Source of the DNA: Utricularia gibba
Taxonomy: Eukaryota; Streptophyta; Magnoliopsida; Lamiales; Lentibulariaceae
NCBI GenBank assembly: GCA_002189035.1
Contig: NEEC01000002.1
Span: 5,913,001 to 5,977,000, forward strand
Direction: 5' to 3'
Length of the DNA stretch: 64,000 bases
Part shown: in pieces, positions 23,034-35,443 of the stretch
Layout of the letters: each line of letters begins with the position of its first letter
Position numbering within the stretch: position 1 is the stretch's first letter
Notes under the pieces: generated by a model
Told to the model about the DNA's origin: nothing
The model's database searches: none
What the model saw: only the letters and a program-made list of their open reading frames with translations
Position numbers and translations under genes: made by a program

Positions 23034-24507
23034 TTTGCTTTTGTGTTCCAGTTCTAGTTTCTGGGCTCCGAGAATACATTGTCGGAAAATAATACAAGTG
23101 AAGTGTCTTGTGTTTTGTATACGTCGTATTTGGTGAAGTTGTATGGAAATACCAGAGACGACAAGGAGGAAACTGTCAAAAGCTGTGCATATGAATCCAG
23201 ACAACCATGGCAAGAAAACAAAGCTCTCCAAGACCTTTTTGACCTCACTCCTTCCTAAATAAAGTTGCCCACTTAGGGTATGTTTATTTAACTTAACAAT
23301 TGGTCATGCCTGGTTCTGTTAATAGTAATTCAAATATATAATTTTAATATATATATATATATAATTTTTTATGTGAATATAAAAAGGAGAGCAATTCTTG
23401 CAATGTGTTTTGTTGAATTTTTATTGTGTATGAGAAAAAGTGAGAATAGAATTGGCATGTGTATGCAATCATGGGGCCCACTGTGTGAGACAAATCTCAA
23501 TGAGTATACTGAGTTTCCAAGAGAAATGAAGAACAAATAAGTTTATAATAACTTTAACTGAATTACACATCCCTTGAAAGATAATTTATATAAATAATCT
23601 TTTCTAATATTATATGATATTTTTTTTCAAAAGATTAAAATATGAAATTGTAAAAATTGAATATTCAAAAAGAATAATATTTTATAAAGAAATAATGGAT
23701 CATTATAACTATAACATATGACATGGTTTTCTTACAAATTTTCAATTTTTTTTCGATGGTGGATGATGACTTTATTTTAAAATTGGAGAATGAGTTCAAA
23801 TTATGTCAAAAATAATTTTTATTCTTTACATATTTAAAAATCTAATGAAATATTATTGAAATCTATTTAATTTATTATTAAAAAAATTCAATTCAAATAC
23901 AATATTTATTTGAAAATTGAGTTTTTTTTTTTAAAAAAGCTACTTTTTGTTTAATGATGTGAAGGATTTGGAAATGAGGGGGTGATCTGCTCCCGCCATT
24001 GCCCGGGAAGCTTCTTCGCCTTCACAGGAGCCACGGACGCGAAGAGGGAGACTTTTGAAATCGAACAACTGAAGGATCGGCGTTCGTTTTCATCTCCCTT
24101 TCTCTCTCTAGAAGATCGATCAACCCAGCCATCTTTTTTTCATCAAGATTTGATTGGTGGAATTGTGAAATCCGTAGGGTTTCAATTCTCGAGTTTCTCC
24201 CCTCTTCCCAGATCGACTCCTTTTCTCCCCGCCCCACATTTGTGTCTGAATCTTAATCGGAGAACCCATTTCCTGTTCTCTGCAGCCTCATGATGATAAT
24301 GACCCCACCATCGATATTCTGGTGATGATTTTCGTTTTTTTATTCATAATGGATTTTTGCTTCTTCATGATGAGATATGGGAGGGAAATTTCACATGAAT
24401 TTAGTACATTTTGTTGATGTGTGCAGGGGGAGGGATTAGGGGTATTGAAACTTCAATCTTGATGAGGATTTGCGTGTGATATCACATAGTTACATCTGAA
24501 TTCATTT
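23034..24507. other. Intergenic
   Basis: The NHL 3' UTR, then AT-rich spacer with an (AT)n run near 23348-23362. From about 23980 on it is a richer promoter and leader region for the GTD-binding gene. A possible 5'-UTR intron acceptor (GTGTGCAG) lies at about 24419-24426. Confidence 0.55.
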
Positions 24508-26434
24508 ATGGAATCCGGCGATTCGCCAACGGGAAGGAGTCTCGTTAAATCTTGCAGGAAGTGCGGGTGTAGCTGCTCTTTGATAAACAGATCACTTTCT
24601 GGAACTAATCTGCGCTCAGTTAAGCGCAAAGTTGATGAGTCAAATGAAGAAAGCCAGTTCACTGTTCCAGGATTACTTGTACCTCAGAATGCTCGCGTTG
24701 AGGCTGAAAACGAATGTAGGGTGTTGCGAGAAATGGTTGGCAGCCAGCAGTTTACGATTCAGGAACTCGTTACAGAGTTGGACGAGGAGAGAAATGCATC
24801 AGCTTCAGCTGCAGATGAGGCCATGTCCATGATTCTGAGGCTTCAGAGGGAGAAGGCAGAGGTTCAGATGGAGGCAAGGCAATTTAGACGGTTTGCAGAG
24901 GAGAAAATGGCACACGATCAACAAGAGATAACGGCCCTTGAAGACTTGCTGCATAAGAGGGAGCAGGCCATCCAGTCCCTCAGCTCTGAAGTTCATGTGT
25001 ATAAGCATCGCATGATCAGTTATGGTATCTCGGATGTGGAGGTGGATGGAAATTGCATAGAAAAAGTCATAAGCCGAACCACCAGTATGTGTGAAAACCT
25101 TGGAGGACAGCTTGAATTTCCACAGGAGATGTACCCTCGTCTAAAGTGCATTGCAAATGAATCCCTGCTTTCCAATGATGATGAGGATGAAGATGATGGT
25201 GTTGAAAAATATGCAGATAGCCCATATTCACGGGATCAATTGAAGGACTTGGAGTTTCGAATCAATCAGCTTGAGCAAAGTCCCAAGTCATGTCATCCTA
25301 AGAATGAACAATTCAGCACAAGGAGTGTACATGATAAGGTAGTAACTGGTCGAACTCCGAAGCAGAGGCATTCGAGGAGGTTCTCTTACGACGGCTTACA
25401 CTCACCGTGTGGAACGCTTCAAGAGATGAGGCCTGAGATTCATTCTGATTCTCCAAAGTTGGGTGGCAGTTTAAGGAAGAGAGAGCTCTTCCCCTCTTGT
25501 GTGAAAAAGATGGATAGTGCATCAGAAGGTGACGATGACATGAGTGATAGAGTTTACACTATTGATTCCATTCATCAAAGAGCTTCAAGTGATGGTGCCA
25601 TGAATCTCAAGACTTCTATTGGCATCTCTAGCGACGATTTCTTGATATCCCCTAAGGACACTGATGACAATGACTTAGAGATCCAGAAGCTGTATGCAAG
25701 GCTACATGCTCTTGAAGCCGACAGGGAAACAATGAGGCAGGAGATTATCTCAATGGGGACTGATAAAGCACAGCTTGTACTTTTGAAGGAAATAGCCCAG
25801 AACTTGTGCAAAGACATGTCTGCTTCTGTAGGTGTGCATCAAACCCATAACCCAACCGTCAAAAGAAAGAGTTCATCAATACCAATGTTCAAGGTAATGA
25901 TGCTTTTCCAATTACTACCATGATTCATTTTCAGCTTCATGATCTTCAAGAGGATCTCTACGTATACTGCAATATGAACAGAATATGCATTCTTTACATG
26001 CTACACAACTTTGGTTTCCTTGCTTCATCCTCTAAGCCCTGACATCGTGCTTCTTATTTTTCAGTGGATTTCTTCTCTCGTTCAGTGGAAAAATAAAGCA
26101 GGCAGATACAGGTATGTAACAATGTCATCCTCAACCAATCCATGGCTTTTCAAAAACAGGCAGGAGTATTACAATGACCAGTCGAGCGAAGTTTTTCTTC
26201 TTCATGGTCACATTTTGAACACCAGAGTGATCTTCTCATTGCATAAGAGAGTTTATGTTAGTTATCAGGGGTGCTGACTAGTGAAGCTGCTCTTCATCAT
26301 CTTCATCTTGTTCTTCTCTCAGGCACATGGCTGGAGTATCAGAAAACGGTGAAGGCCTACTGATGCTACTGAATCGAAGCTCATGGTCCTCGAGGTTGGT
26401 TTCACGCACAAGTAACACTCTGAAACCCCATTGA
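24508..26434 (+). CDS. GTD-binding domain (DUF593, zein-binding/myosin-binding) protein
   Basis: Plant adaptor of the MyoB class; relatives bind class XI myosin globular tails and link them to vesicles. Three exons, 24508-25893, 26065-26111 and 26323-26434, about 514 residues. The N-terminus has a Cys cluster (CRKCGCSCSL). The GTD-binding coiled coil spans about residues 65-170 (LREMVGSQQFTIQELVTEL, MILRLQREKAEVQMEARQF, ITALEDLLHKREQAIQSL). A Ser- and Asp-rich linker follows, then a second short coiled coil (IQKLYARLHALEADRETMRQ). The last two exons restore the family's conserved C-terminal block: FKWISSLVQWKNKAGRYR joined to HMAGVSENGEGLLMLL. The 47-nt second exon is a microexon. No N-terminal membrane anchor is seen, so it is one of the soluble members (inference). 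Confidence 0.88.
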
Positions 26435-27077
26435 TGCATTCTTCAAGAAGATGTGTTGCATCCGGGCTTGTAAAGAATCCCACTGAGTTGTAACTATTCT
26501 GCATCGTATGGCATATACACCCTTACACACTTGTGAGGTATTGAGGAATTTTAGGCCTCTTGACTGTGCGGTTGCTTATCAAATTCTTAGGATAAAAATT
26601 ATATTAAAATCAAGGTAAATATGATTGAATTATAATTGAATCAATTCAATTCTTTTTTATTTTTTTATAAAACTTATATACTTAAAAAATAAGTATATGA
26701 ATGGTATAGATATATAAGGTTTATATATATATATATGTTAATTAATTAAATAGTAATTTATGTGTAAATTTTAATATAAGTATTCTATAGTATAGTATCA
26801 AATATCTTCTGATTAATCTATAGTAAATATTATGAATTATTTATGATTTTTTAAGATTTTATTGTATTGATATAGTTATGGATTTTCTGATTATTTTATC
26901 AATAGATTTAATATAATATTTAATTGGATTAAATATGATGAAATGATTTTTAATAGTTCCGTTGAAATAAATTTTAATTTCTGCGGATAATTTTATTTTT
27001 TCAAAGAAGCGAGGCAGGTCTTATCAGACTTCGAAGTCACAAACCCTCAGCCGCCGACTCCCGGCGGTTGGGTGCCG
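26435..27077. other. AT-rich intergenic spacer
   Basis: 3' region of the GTD-binding gene and the short promoter of the JmjC gene. Includes an (AT)n tract at about 26722-26735. No coding signal. Confidence 0.65.
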
Positions 27078-28923
27078 ATGTTGGGATGCAGGCACATGTT
27101 GCTCAAGAACAGAGTAAGTAAGCGAAAGAAATCGAGGAAGATCATTTCCCATGAGCGGAATTCAGTTGCCAAAAAACCGAAATTTGGAGCCGGGGATCAG
27201 TTAGCATATGCGGCGGAGGAAGCCCCTGTGTCTGTAAATGACGGCAACTGTGATGGAGAAGATGGCGATTTCAGCCTGAAAGGCTCAGCTCCTTCACACT
27301 CGCACGGAGTTCAGCCTTTGGGAAATCTTTATTTCAGCAACTCATCTTTGAATTCGAGAGATGCAGGCCTCGGAAATATGAAAAACCTATCTGACGAGCT
27401 TGTTATTGACATTATTGGGCTTTTGGGTGTCAAGGATCTTGGGATTCTGTCAGCTGTAAGCAAGTCTTTATACGTTTTCTGTTGCCATGAGCCTCTTTGG
27501 AGGAATCTTGTACTGTTGACTTGTACAAATGGGTTCTTGTATACTGGTTCTTGGAAAAATACGTGTTTAGTGGCTAATAAACTTTCATGTAGTAATGGGG
27601 CTTGCGGAATTAAAGTTAGGGACTTCTACTCCGATTACTTGTTCCAGAGCTGGCTTTGTGCGAACCTTGAAATGAGAAATGAGTGGCTTGAGAGGGATAA
27701 CATTGTGAGGAGAAGGGGTATCTCTGTCAAAGAGTTTATCTCAGAATTTGAGGAGTTGAATAAGCCAGTGTTGTTGGAAGGTTGCCTGGATGCTTGGCCC
27801 GCTATGAAGAAATGGGATAGGGATTATCTAGTTCATGTTTCTGGGGATGTTCAGTTCTCTGTTGGCCCTGTTGAGATGAAGCTTGATGAGTATTTCAGGT
27901 ACGCTGATCAAGTCAAGGAGGAAAGACCATTGTATCTTTTCGATGCAAAGTTTGCTGAAAAAGTTCCCCAATTGGGTATGGATTATGAAATTCCCAAGTA
28001 TTTCGATGAGGATCTTTTCCATATTTTAGGCGATGAACGGCCAGATTACAGATGGATCATCATTGGACCAGCAGGCTCTGGATCATCTTTCCACATTGAT
28101 CCTAATTCTACTTCCGCTTGGAATGCAGTGATCAGAGGATCCAAGAAGTGGATACTGTTCCCTCCCGATGTGGTTCCACCAGGGGTACGTCCCAGCCCTG
28201 ATGGTTCCGAGGTTGCTTCTCCCGTGTCTATAAACGAGTGGTTCATGAACTTCTACAATGCTACTAGAAAATGGGAAAAGCGACCCATTGAGTGCGTTTG
28301 CAGAGCCGGAGAAATCATCTTCGTTCCCAACGGTTGGTGGCATTTGGTTGTCAACCTCGAAGATTCAGTTGCCATCACACAAAATTTTGTTAGCAGGTAT
28401 ATATACTCTCTCCATTACCTCAATCCAATGTCACGTTTTTCATTACAGTAGCTTGCTATCCAGAAAGTACCAATCTTTTTTCTGCACAAAACATTGTCAA
28501 ATAGTAGAATTCATCATCATCATAGACCTTGCCGGTTACCTTTCGCCTCTATCGATTTTGATATGAAACTTGAACGTCTGATCACTGGTGTATGCCTTCA
28601 GTTTCTATAGCAACATCCCATCTTCTGTAATGTTTTTGCAAAGTAGAGAATACCGAACTTGGGGTGCATTTTCTTGTTGCAGGAGGAACTTACTCAACGT
28701 CTTGGAGTTCCTTGAGAGGCCGAACGCAGACATCCTAGTTTCCGGTACAAGGGACAGAGAGAATCTGCACACGAAGTTTAAAAACGCCATTGAGGAATCA
28801 ATGCCTGGAATTTTGGATGAGCTGAGATTCAAACAGGAAGAGAAGAAGAACCAGGCGAAGAAGCTTTCTTGGTGGGAGTCTGCAGTCGATTCCAACGTCG
28901 GGGCCTTCAAGTTTTGTTTCTAG
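27078..28923 (+). CDS. F-box/JmjC domain protein, JMJ22-like
   Basis: Putative Fe(II)/2-oxoglutarate-dependent demethylase with an N-terminal F-box. Exons 27078-28396 and 28683-28923, 519 residues. The head is basic and probably nuclear (SKRKKSRK). The F-box-like segment is MKNLSDELVIDIIGLLGVKD with a WRNL motif. The JmjC domain contains the iron ligands His and Asp in SFHIDPN and the distal His in GWWHLVVN, with a likely 2-oxoglutarate Lys in RGSKKWILFPP. Combined F-box and JmjC with a short C-terminal helix matches Arabidopsis JMJ22 (At5g06550), an H4R3 arginine demethylase acting in seed germination. Orthology is inferred. The start is the ATG at 27078; the frame upstream lacks another ATG. 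The intron is phase 2 (SR|RNLLNV). Confidence 0.9.
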
Positions 28924-29843
28924 AAGAAGCCCAAGGTTTCCGATTCTTGCTTCCGTAGCATTTCAACGTCTCCGTTGTTGCCATGCACCTTTTTCCTTTT
29001 CCACCCAACTTGTTCTCTGCGCTTTCCACCTACCTCCATCCTTACCTTTGCTTCCTTGTGCATAAAAGCTCATTCTTTTTCTGGAAAATTAGAAACATTA
29101 TTGTAATTAAAAAGATAGTGAACCCTAAAAATCAGGAATTTACTAATTCATACATGTTAGATTTGTTAATTATTCTAAGATTTTTAATTTATCACTTTTT
29201 TATTTATATCTATAAAATACATTTTCATTATAATTATATTATTAATGAATATAAAAGCTATGATGGTAAATATCTCCAGACGTTCATCGAGGTATCTCCA
29301 CGTGTCACATCACGGGAATTTATTATGCTCGATACTTTCCAGGGAGAACCCGAACAGCGCATCCGCCGGCTCGGCGAGCTGTCTCCATTCCGACGTGGAC
29401 AAGCCATCTGTTTTCACGCCGTCGTCGCCCGCGTTTTGCTCGGCTCGGCTCGCGTTGAACTTTCGTTTTTTTCTCTAATAAATTAATAGACGTTTAATTA
29501 ATAAAAAAAATCCATATTTGCATGGGAAACAAACAAATAAAAATGATTTAATAAAAATACGTGAGAAAATTAATGAAAAATTACAGTAAATGGGTTTAAA
29601 ATGAATTTTAAAGTAGAAAAAAAAACAATTTGGTTATTATTTATATACTTTTAGCAAAATAATAATAATAAAGTTAATAATGAAGGTGATATTATTTGCT
29701 TTTATTCGGTAGGTTCGCTTCTGTAGAAGAAGACATGGGATTCAGAGCATTTCCGTGGGTAGCAGCCGCGTGAAGTTCAGAACTGCGCCGATTCACACAC
29801 TTTCTCATTCTACTGTGTGGCTGCTGCATCTTCTACAAGCGTC
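28924..29843. other. Intergenic with a GC-rich island
   Basis: JmjC 3' UTR, AT-rich spacer, a GC-rich patch at about 29280-29465, then the 5' leader of the FLA gene. The patch is open on the plus strand, but the translation shows no family features, so it is left unannotated. Confidence 0.55.
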
Positions 29844-31981
29844 ATGGATTACCAGATCTGTGGCGGAGCTAAGCTTCTGTTCTTCCGTGTCTTCGTAATC
29901 CTTGCCGTTGGGTTCACTGCATTCAGTGAGGAGACGCCTTCCGCGGCCGCACCTCAGATCAATTCCAATTCCGTTCTCGTTGCGCTCTTGGATTCACAAT
30001 ATACGGAGCTGTCGGAGATGGTGGAGAAAGCGCTTTTGTTGCAGACGCTGGAGGAGGCGGTTACCAAGCACAATATCACTATTTTTGCACCGAGGAACGA
30101 GGCGTTGGAGAGGGACTTGGATCCTGAGTTTAAGCGGTTTTTGAGTGAGCCTCGGAATCTGAAATCGCTTCAGAATTTGCTACTTTTTCATATGATTCCG
30201 TCGCGAATTGAGGTGGGGAAATGGCCGGCGACAGTTAATGGGAAACCTGCTCGTCACACGAGTCTTTGCCGCGATGGGAATGAGGAGAGGATTCGATTGC
30301 AGGAGAAAAATGGGGAGAAAATGGTTGGACTCGCGAAAGTTGTCAAATCGGATGATGTTGTCCGACCAGACGGAATCATCCACGGCATTGAGAGGCTACT
30401 GGTGCCGAAATCTGTTCAACAGGAGTTCAATGCTCGGCGGAGCTTGAGTACCACGGCCGCCGTAATTCCTGAGGGAGCACCCGAAGTTGACCCGAGGACA
30501 CACCGCTTGAAGAAACCCGCACCGGCGGTTCCCGCAGGCGCTCCTCCGATTCTACCAATATTCGACGCTATGGCCCCCGGTCCCTCCATCGCTCCGGCGT
30601 CGGCGCCGGCACCCGGAGGTCCACACGGTCACTTCGATGGCGAAAGTCAAGTCAAGGATTTCATCAAAACGCTCCTGCATTACGGCGGATACAACGAACT
30701 CGCGGATATTCTGGTGAACCTGACGTCGTTGGCTTCTGAAATGGGGAGACTGGTTTCCGAAGGATATGTGCTCACCGTTCTAGCTCCAAACGACGAAGCC
30801 ATGGCAAAATTGTCTACAGAGCAGTTAAGCGAGCCTGGTGCTCCAGAGCAAATAGTGTATTATCATCTGATCCCAGAGTACCAAACAGAAGAAAGTATGT
30901 ACAACGCGGTGAGAAGATTTGGGAAGGTGAAATACGACACTCTGAGATTGCCCCACAAAGTGGTGGCGGAGGAAGCCGATGGATCGGTGAAATTCGGGCA
31001 GAATGAAGGCTCCGCTTATCTTTTCGACCCAGATATATACACCGACGGCAGAATCTCCGTCCAGGGGATCGACGGCGTCCTGTTTCCCCCAGAGGAAACC
31101 ACCGCCGTTAGACCCGCACCAATTGTGACGAAAGTCGTTTCCAAGCCCAGAAGAGGTACCCCATTAACTTTTTTCGTTCTGCAATTACTTCGATTGTTTT
31201 CCGCCAGTGGGAGATCCATTCTCCGGCGACTATCCGCCGGAATCTTTATTCCGCCAGGGTTGTCGGTGGGGATAAATTTATTGATTTTCTTTATAATTTG
31301 GGTGTTACAGCTGTCAGTTATCAGATTCGCAGTCTTCAGTTTCTTCATTTTATTTTGTTGAGCACACGTTTTCTTTGAGGTGGGGTGGGGTGTGTTAATA
31401 AGGAATGGATGGAACCCTGTAGCCACCTGTGAAACCTCCTCACCCATGCACACTACCCGGTCTGAATAAACAGCACACACCACAATTTTTGCGATTGAGG
31501 AAAGTGTCTTCTCCTTGGCACAGTTGATGAGTTCCATTAGTGAATCGGGTTTCGCTTCGATGCTCGGAGTAATACGAGTTTCGGATACTGATATAAGAGT
31601 TAGTTTTCTGGAAGCAGTTTGTGTATTGTCATTGTCCATGTGATGATAATTGTGCCTAATAATAGGGCAGTCCGGGGTAATAGGGGTGCTTGGTTTTATA
31701 TCTCTTAGAAGTTGTAGTGTTGACATTTTGCGCACAAAGAACAGAGAATGGAGTTTGAGAAAATTATAAGTCTTCTTAAATATGGAACTGTCACTGCTTT
31801 CAACTTCTGGGATTTTAGCTCTAGTGTCTCCTCTCATCTTTCTGTCGACGATTGGTTGTAAACTAGTGAAACATGGGAAAAATCGACTTTAATCAACGAT
31901 TTTGCAGGGAAGCTGATGGAAGTTGCTTGTAGTATGCTGGGAGCTTTTGGTCAGGCGTCCAGTTTCTCCGGTTGCAGTTGA
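29844..31981 (+). CDS. Fasciclin-like arabinogalactan protein (FLA15-18 group, FLA17-like)
   Basis: Secreted cell-wall glycoprotein with two FAS1 adhesion domains. Exons 29844-31155 and 31908-31981, 461 residues. A signal peptide is visible (FFRVFVILAVGFTAF). The first FAS1 domain starts at about residue 38 and includes ITIFAPRNEAL and LLFHMIPSRI. A Pro/Ala-rich AGP-like linker follows (PAVPAGAPPILP, APASAPAPGG), then the second FAS1 domain with VLTVLAPNDEAM and YYHLIPEYQTEE. Splicing joins KPRR to GKLMEVACSMLGAFG, the characteristic C-terminus of the FLA15-18 group, which lacks a GPI-anchor signal. The 752-nt intron begins in an open frame, so an unspliced transcript would read on to 31361. 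The ATG at 29844 is the first in frame. Confidence 0.93.
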
Positions 31982-32248
31982 AGTGAAGATGCAAAATAGA
32001 ATTCCAAGTAATGCGAGCTTCTTTTACTGCAAAACTGTAATTATGTTCAACCATTTTTTTCTACAGTTTATTCCACTCAAGTAAATAATCTTCTTCTGCT
32101 TTATTGGGAAAGCATATCTTCATTGTTCTGATTTTTTTCCCTAGCATGTTCACCACTCAGTTTAAAGTTCACGAATTTTCCGTCAATATATGAGGTTTAC
32201 ACTTGGAAAGAATGGTAATTACACTGTGAAAGAACCCTCAGCGAGGCC

Positions 32249-34629
32249 TTATATGCTTTGAGCTAAATCTTGATGAATCCTGTACCGAAATGATGATGTC
32301 TGGTCGATCCAGTATACGTACTTTTCGAGCCGTCCGGACTTCTGTAGTCTCCTGATCATTTTTCTTTGAACTGCGGTGAGGCTGCTGCTTACAACGTCAA
32401 CAACCTCAGCTGTGCTGAGGGACATGTCCTTGGCATAAAGGCGTAAGGTCTTGGGAAGATACAGTTTGTTCTGATCCTGAATGTAGACACTGGACTGGAT
32501 GAACACTTCCTTGGCAGCTTTGAGATCCTCAAATATGGTTTTCGCAGAGTAAACTCGAACCTGCACATTATGTTTGATTGATCTGAATGATATCAGAATG
32601 TCACTTGCCTGAGAATGTATAGAAGAGTTATGCTTAGAAGTTAACCGCAGGGTCAGTGGATGCGCCTGAGGAAAGGGCAAAATGAACGAGCGGTTCCGGA
32701 TGGTCGATAGCATAGGGATGATTAGAGTTCTGCGTCGTGAGCTTCTTTCCTGGAGACAGGAGCGCCTGAAACCACTGCATTGGTGCGAAGGTGAGGTATA
32801 AGAGGACAGTGAACCGGAAAAAAGAAACATAGCAACTCATTAGACCATGATCTGGCATGATTGGGAAGCAGTGTTCATCTTCTCATTCTCAGTGTATCAG
32901 TGCAGTGGCATCCAAGATTTTCAAAACCAGTTCTGATTTCTCATATTCCGGCAGAGATTAAGAAGAACAAAGATACCTGTGCTGATGAGTGAACTCTGAT
33001 TCTCAGTACACAACCCTGTATGTCTAAAGCATTTAAGCAGATTCCTCCAACATTGTAAGAAGCCTATACGCAAACAAAATGAGGAGCTCTGGATTAGTCT
33101 TCAAGTTTCTCGACAGATTCCACAGAAGAATCCACAAAATCTGAAGAAATAGAATCTTCTATTGCTGTCAAAGAGCATAGCCATCAAAGGGAACAAATCT
33201 TAGTATGTTGCCTTCTACCTTCGTGACTGAGTTGCTTCTCATGTATGTGCTAGTCCCATAAGCTAAATACCCCTGTGGAGAACCACAGAAAAAGCTCACA
33301 CTCAAGATCAGGAGTTGCAGCAAGAAAAGGTACAAGGCATACATGCATCACCAATGCGTTGTGGATATTAATCCAAAACGCAAGCTTCTCCTCACGGCTC
33401 ATCTTCTTTGGATCAATGATCTCAAGACCCTTTACCAGCGACCTGCATATATAACCGACAGCTTTGTATATGTTGGTTGGTGTATCTTTGTACAAAAAGT
33501 GCTAGAAGAAGAGTGACCTGAACTTGTGAAGCATCTTGGCAGCAAACTCATAGCTTTCCTTGTCCAACGATATCCTTGACACTTCCAACATTGAAGTGTA
33601 TGGCACTTTTTCTCGTGTTAGAGCAGCAGTTTCATCAGCCTGCGGACTCCAACTGCTTCTAGGGGAAAACATGTCAGAGGAGCATCGCGAGAAATCAGAA
33701 GATGCTGAATGGTTGTTCCGAGATTCCACCGGATTGGACAGTTTGCAGTAGACTGAAGCTATGCATCTTATAATCTCCTCTGATAGTTTATCAGGACACA
33801 GAAGAGTATTAGGATTCCCAAGATGATGCGCTAGGCTCACACGCCGAGCATGGCCACCCCTTTTCTCCTGCTGCAACCAGTCCAAATGAAATCCATTGCA
33901 GATATTTATCATCATGAACTGAACTTGAAACTCATATTGCTGTTCAAATGCTTGCTTAATTACACTAACCTGTTCCCTAGTTGGGTCTGAAGCAGCATCA
34001 GGAGATGCATCCGTTTTATCAGCAAAAGAATCTGTGCTATTTACTTGACAAGTATCATCCCCATCTGATATCTCTGATTTCCCTTTGTCAAGCGAATGAA
34101 CACTAGAGAGCCTTGGAGGGATCTCTCCTGCATCATCTGAAAAGTGCTGTTGAAAAGCTTTCCTGTAGAGAGAAAGCAAGTGTCTTTCTAAATGTATTAT
34201 CTCGTCTTCCAGGGTAGCAATCTCTTCCAGCAGTTTCACAGACGGCTACAGAAAAAAAAAAGGCAAAAGTAAGCAAAGTGAATGGGATATATGCACACAG
34301 ATAGAAAGCAGCTTCAAAAATCAGTGTGGGAATCCATGGATTCTGGGAAACAGAATATAATATCAAGATAATCAATCTGGGCATTTAACAACTGTTCAAG
34401 ATCAGATATGCATCCATTTCCAAACTCAAAACAACATACATACAGAAAAAAGCAAACAGCAAGAAGGAATATGCAAAGATCACAATCATGTGCAGGTGCA
34501 TACATGAATCAAGCTGAGGGGAAGACTTGGAGCATTGTTAAGAACGCTATGATCCTCTGTCACCTCACTGCTGTGAATAGAAGTAGAACCACCAGAAGAA
34601 GAAAAGGAGGAGCTCTCCAATCTATCCAT
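32249..34629 (-). CDS. DUF547 protein with MIP1-type leucine-zipper N-terminus
   Basis: Function unknown; relatives are called ternary complex factor MIP1-like. Eight exons: 34504-34629, 33970-34245, 33518-33867, 33343-33442, 33219-33272, 32977-33063, 32646-32765, 32249-32560; 474 residues. The N-terminus is Ser-rich (MDRLESSSFSSSGG). A short coiled coil follows (LLEEIATLEDEIIHLERHLLSLYRKAF), typical of the MIP1 zipper. The DUF547 domain begins at SLVKGLEIIDPKKMSREEKLAFWINIHNALVMH and continues YLAYGTSTYMRSN, YNVGGICLNALDIQG, PLVHFALSSGASTDPA and VRVYSAKTIFEDL. All joins keep frame with GT-AG sites. The 102-nt intron 33868-33969 is stop-free in frame. Exon 1 is short compared with relatives that have a longer zipper region, so an additional 5' exon is possible. 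Confidence 0.88.
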
Positions 34630-35443
34630 TGCGTTTCGATTCAGAATCCCAGACACAAAAACTCAAACATACACTTAGCTTATAGCCCAATCATCATAAC
34701 GAGCTCACAGCTGCTGCAAAATGCAAAACCCAGGAAGCAAATCATGGAACAGAAGCATAAGGGATTAGCTACGCCAAAAAATACCAAGAAAAAAATTGAC
34801 AGGAATGGGATCGAAGTTCATAGCCAATAAGGGGTGGGTGACAACTGCAAGAAGCATCAAATGCAGAAAAACCAGATGTTGGGGCAGGTGGCCGGGACAT
34901 AAATGATGAGAGTTCGGTGTACAGAATTATTCGGCATTTAAATATAGATTTTGCATAATAATTTCACTTGGGTGGGAGGGAAATCGACATCAATGGTGAT
35001 GATCCACCGGAGGACCGGTACAAATCATTCTGGTGACGAAAATGTGTAGTCTGGCCACAAGACACAAATAGTGAGAGTTGACAGTTTATCTTGATATTGC
35101 TCATGTTTTCTTACAAATGGCCGACATCATTGGGATTCAAGGATCTAGAGATTCAACTTCCTATTGCAATGATCACAAATACAGACTTTAGTGAAAGAAC
35201 ACATCCCCATGCATGGTTATTGGACTACATGATTATTATTATGTAGATTCTCAGATTGAAAATGATGGTTTATTCCAAATGCAGAGTCTTGGCAGCAACA
35301 TGTCAGTAGGCAGTGCAGGATCCCCTGCCGACAGTGGCTCATCTTCATCAACACCCAACATGAACTAATTACGCTGACAGCAAATTCAAGATACAGCACT
35401 CAATACTTTTCTAAATGAACAAGCAACACCCCTAAATCCTTCC
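34630..35443. other. Intergenic
   Basis: DUF547 5' leader and promoter (34630-35000), then sequence downstream of the NLR relic. Nothing coding was recognised. Confidence 0.55.

Noticed and set aside
31016-31837. 273-codon minus-strand open frame opposite the end of FLA exon 1 and its intron
   Set aside because: No domain or plausible start context. It is explained by chance openness opposite the FLA coding end and intron, which is needed for the conserved FLA C-terminus.
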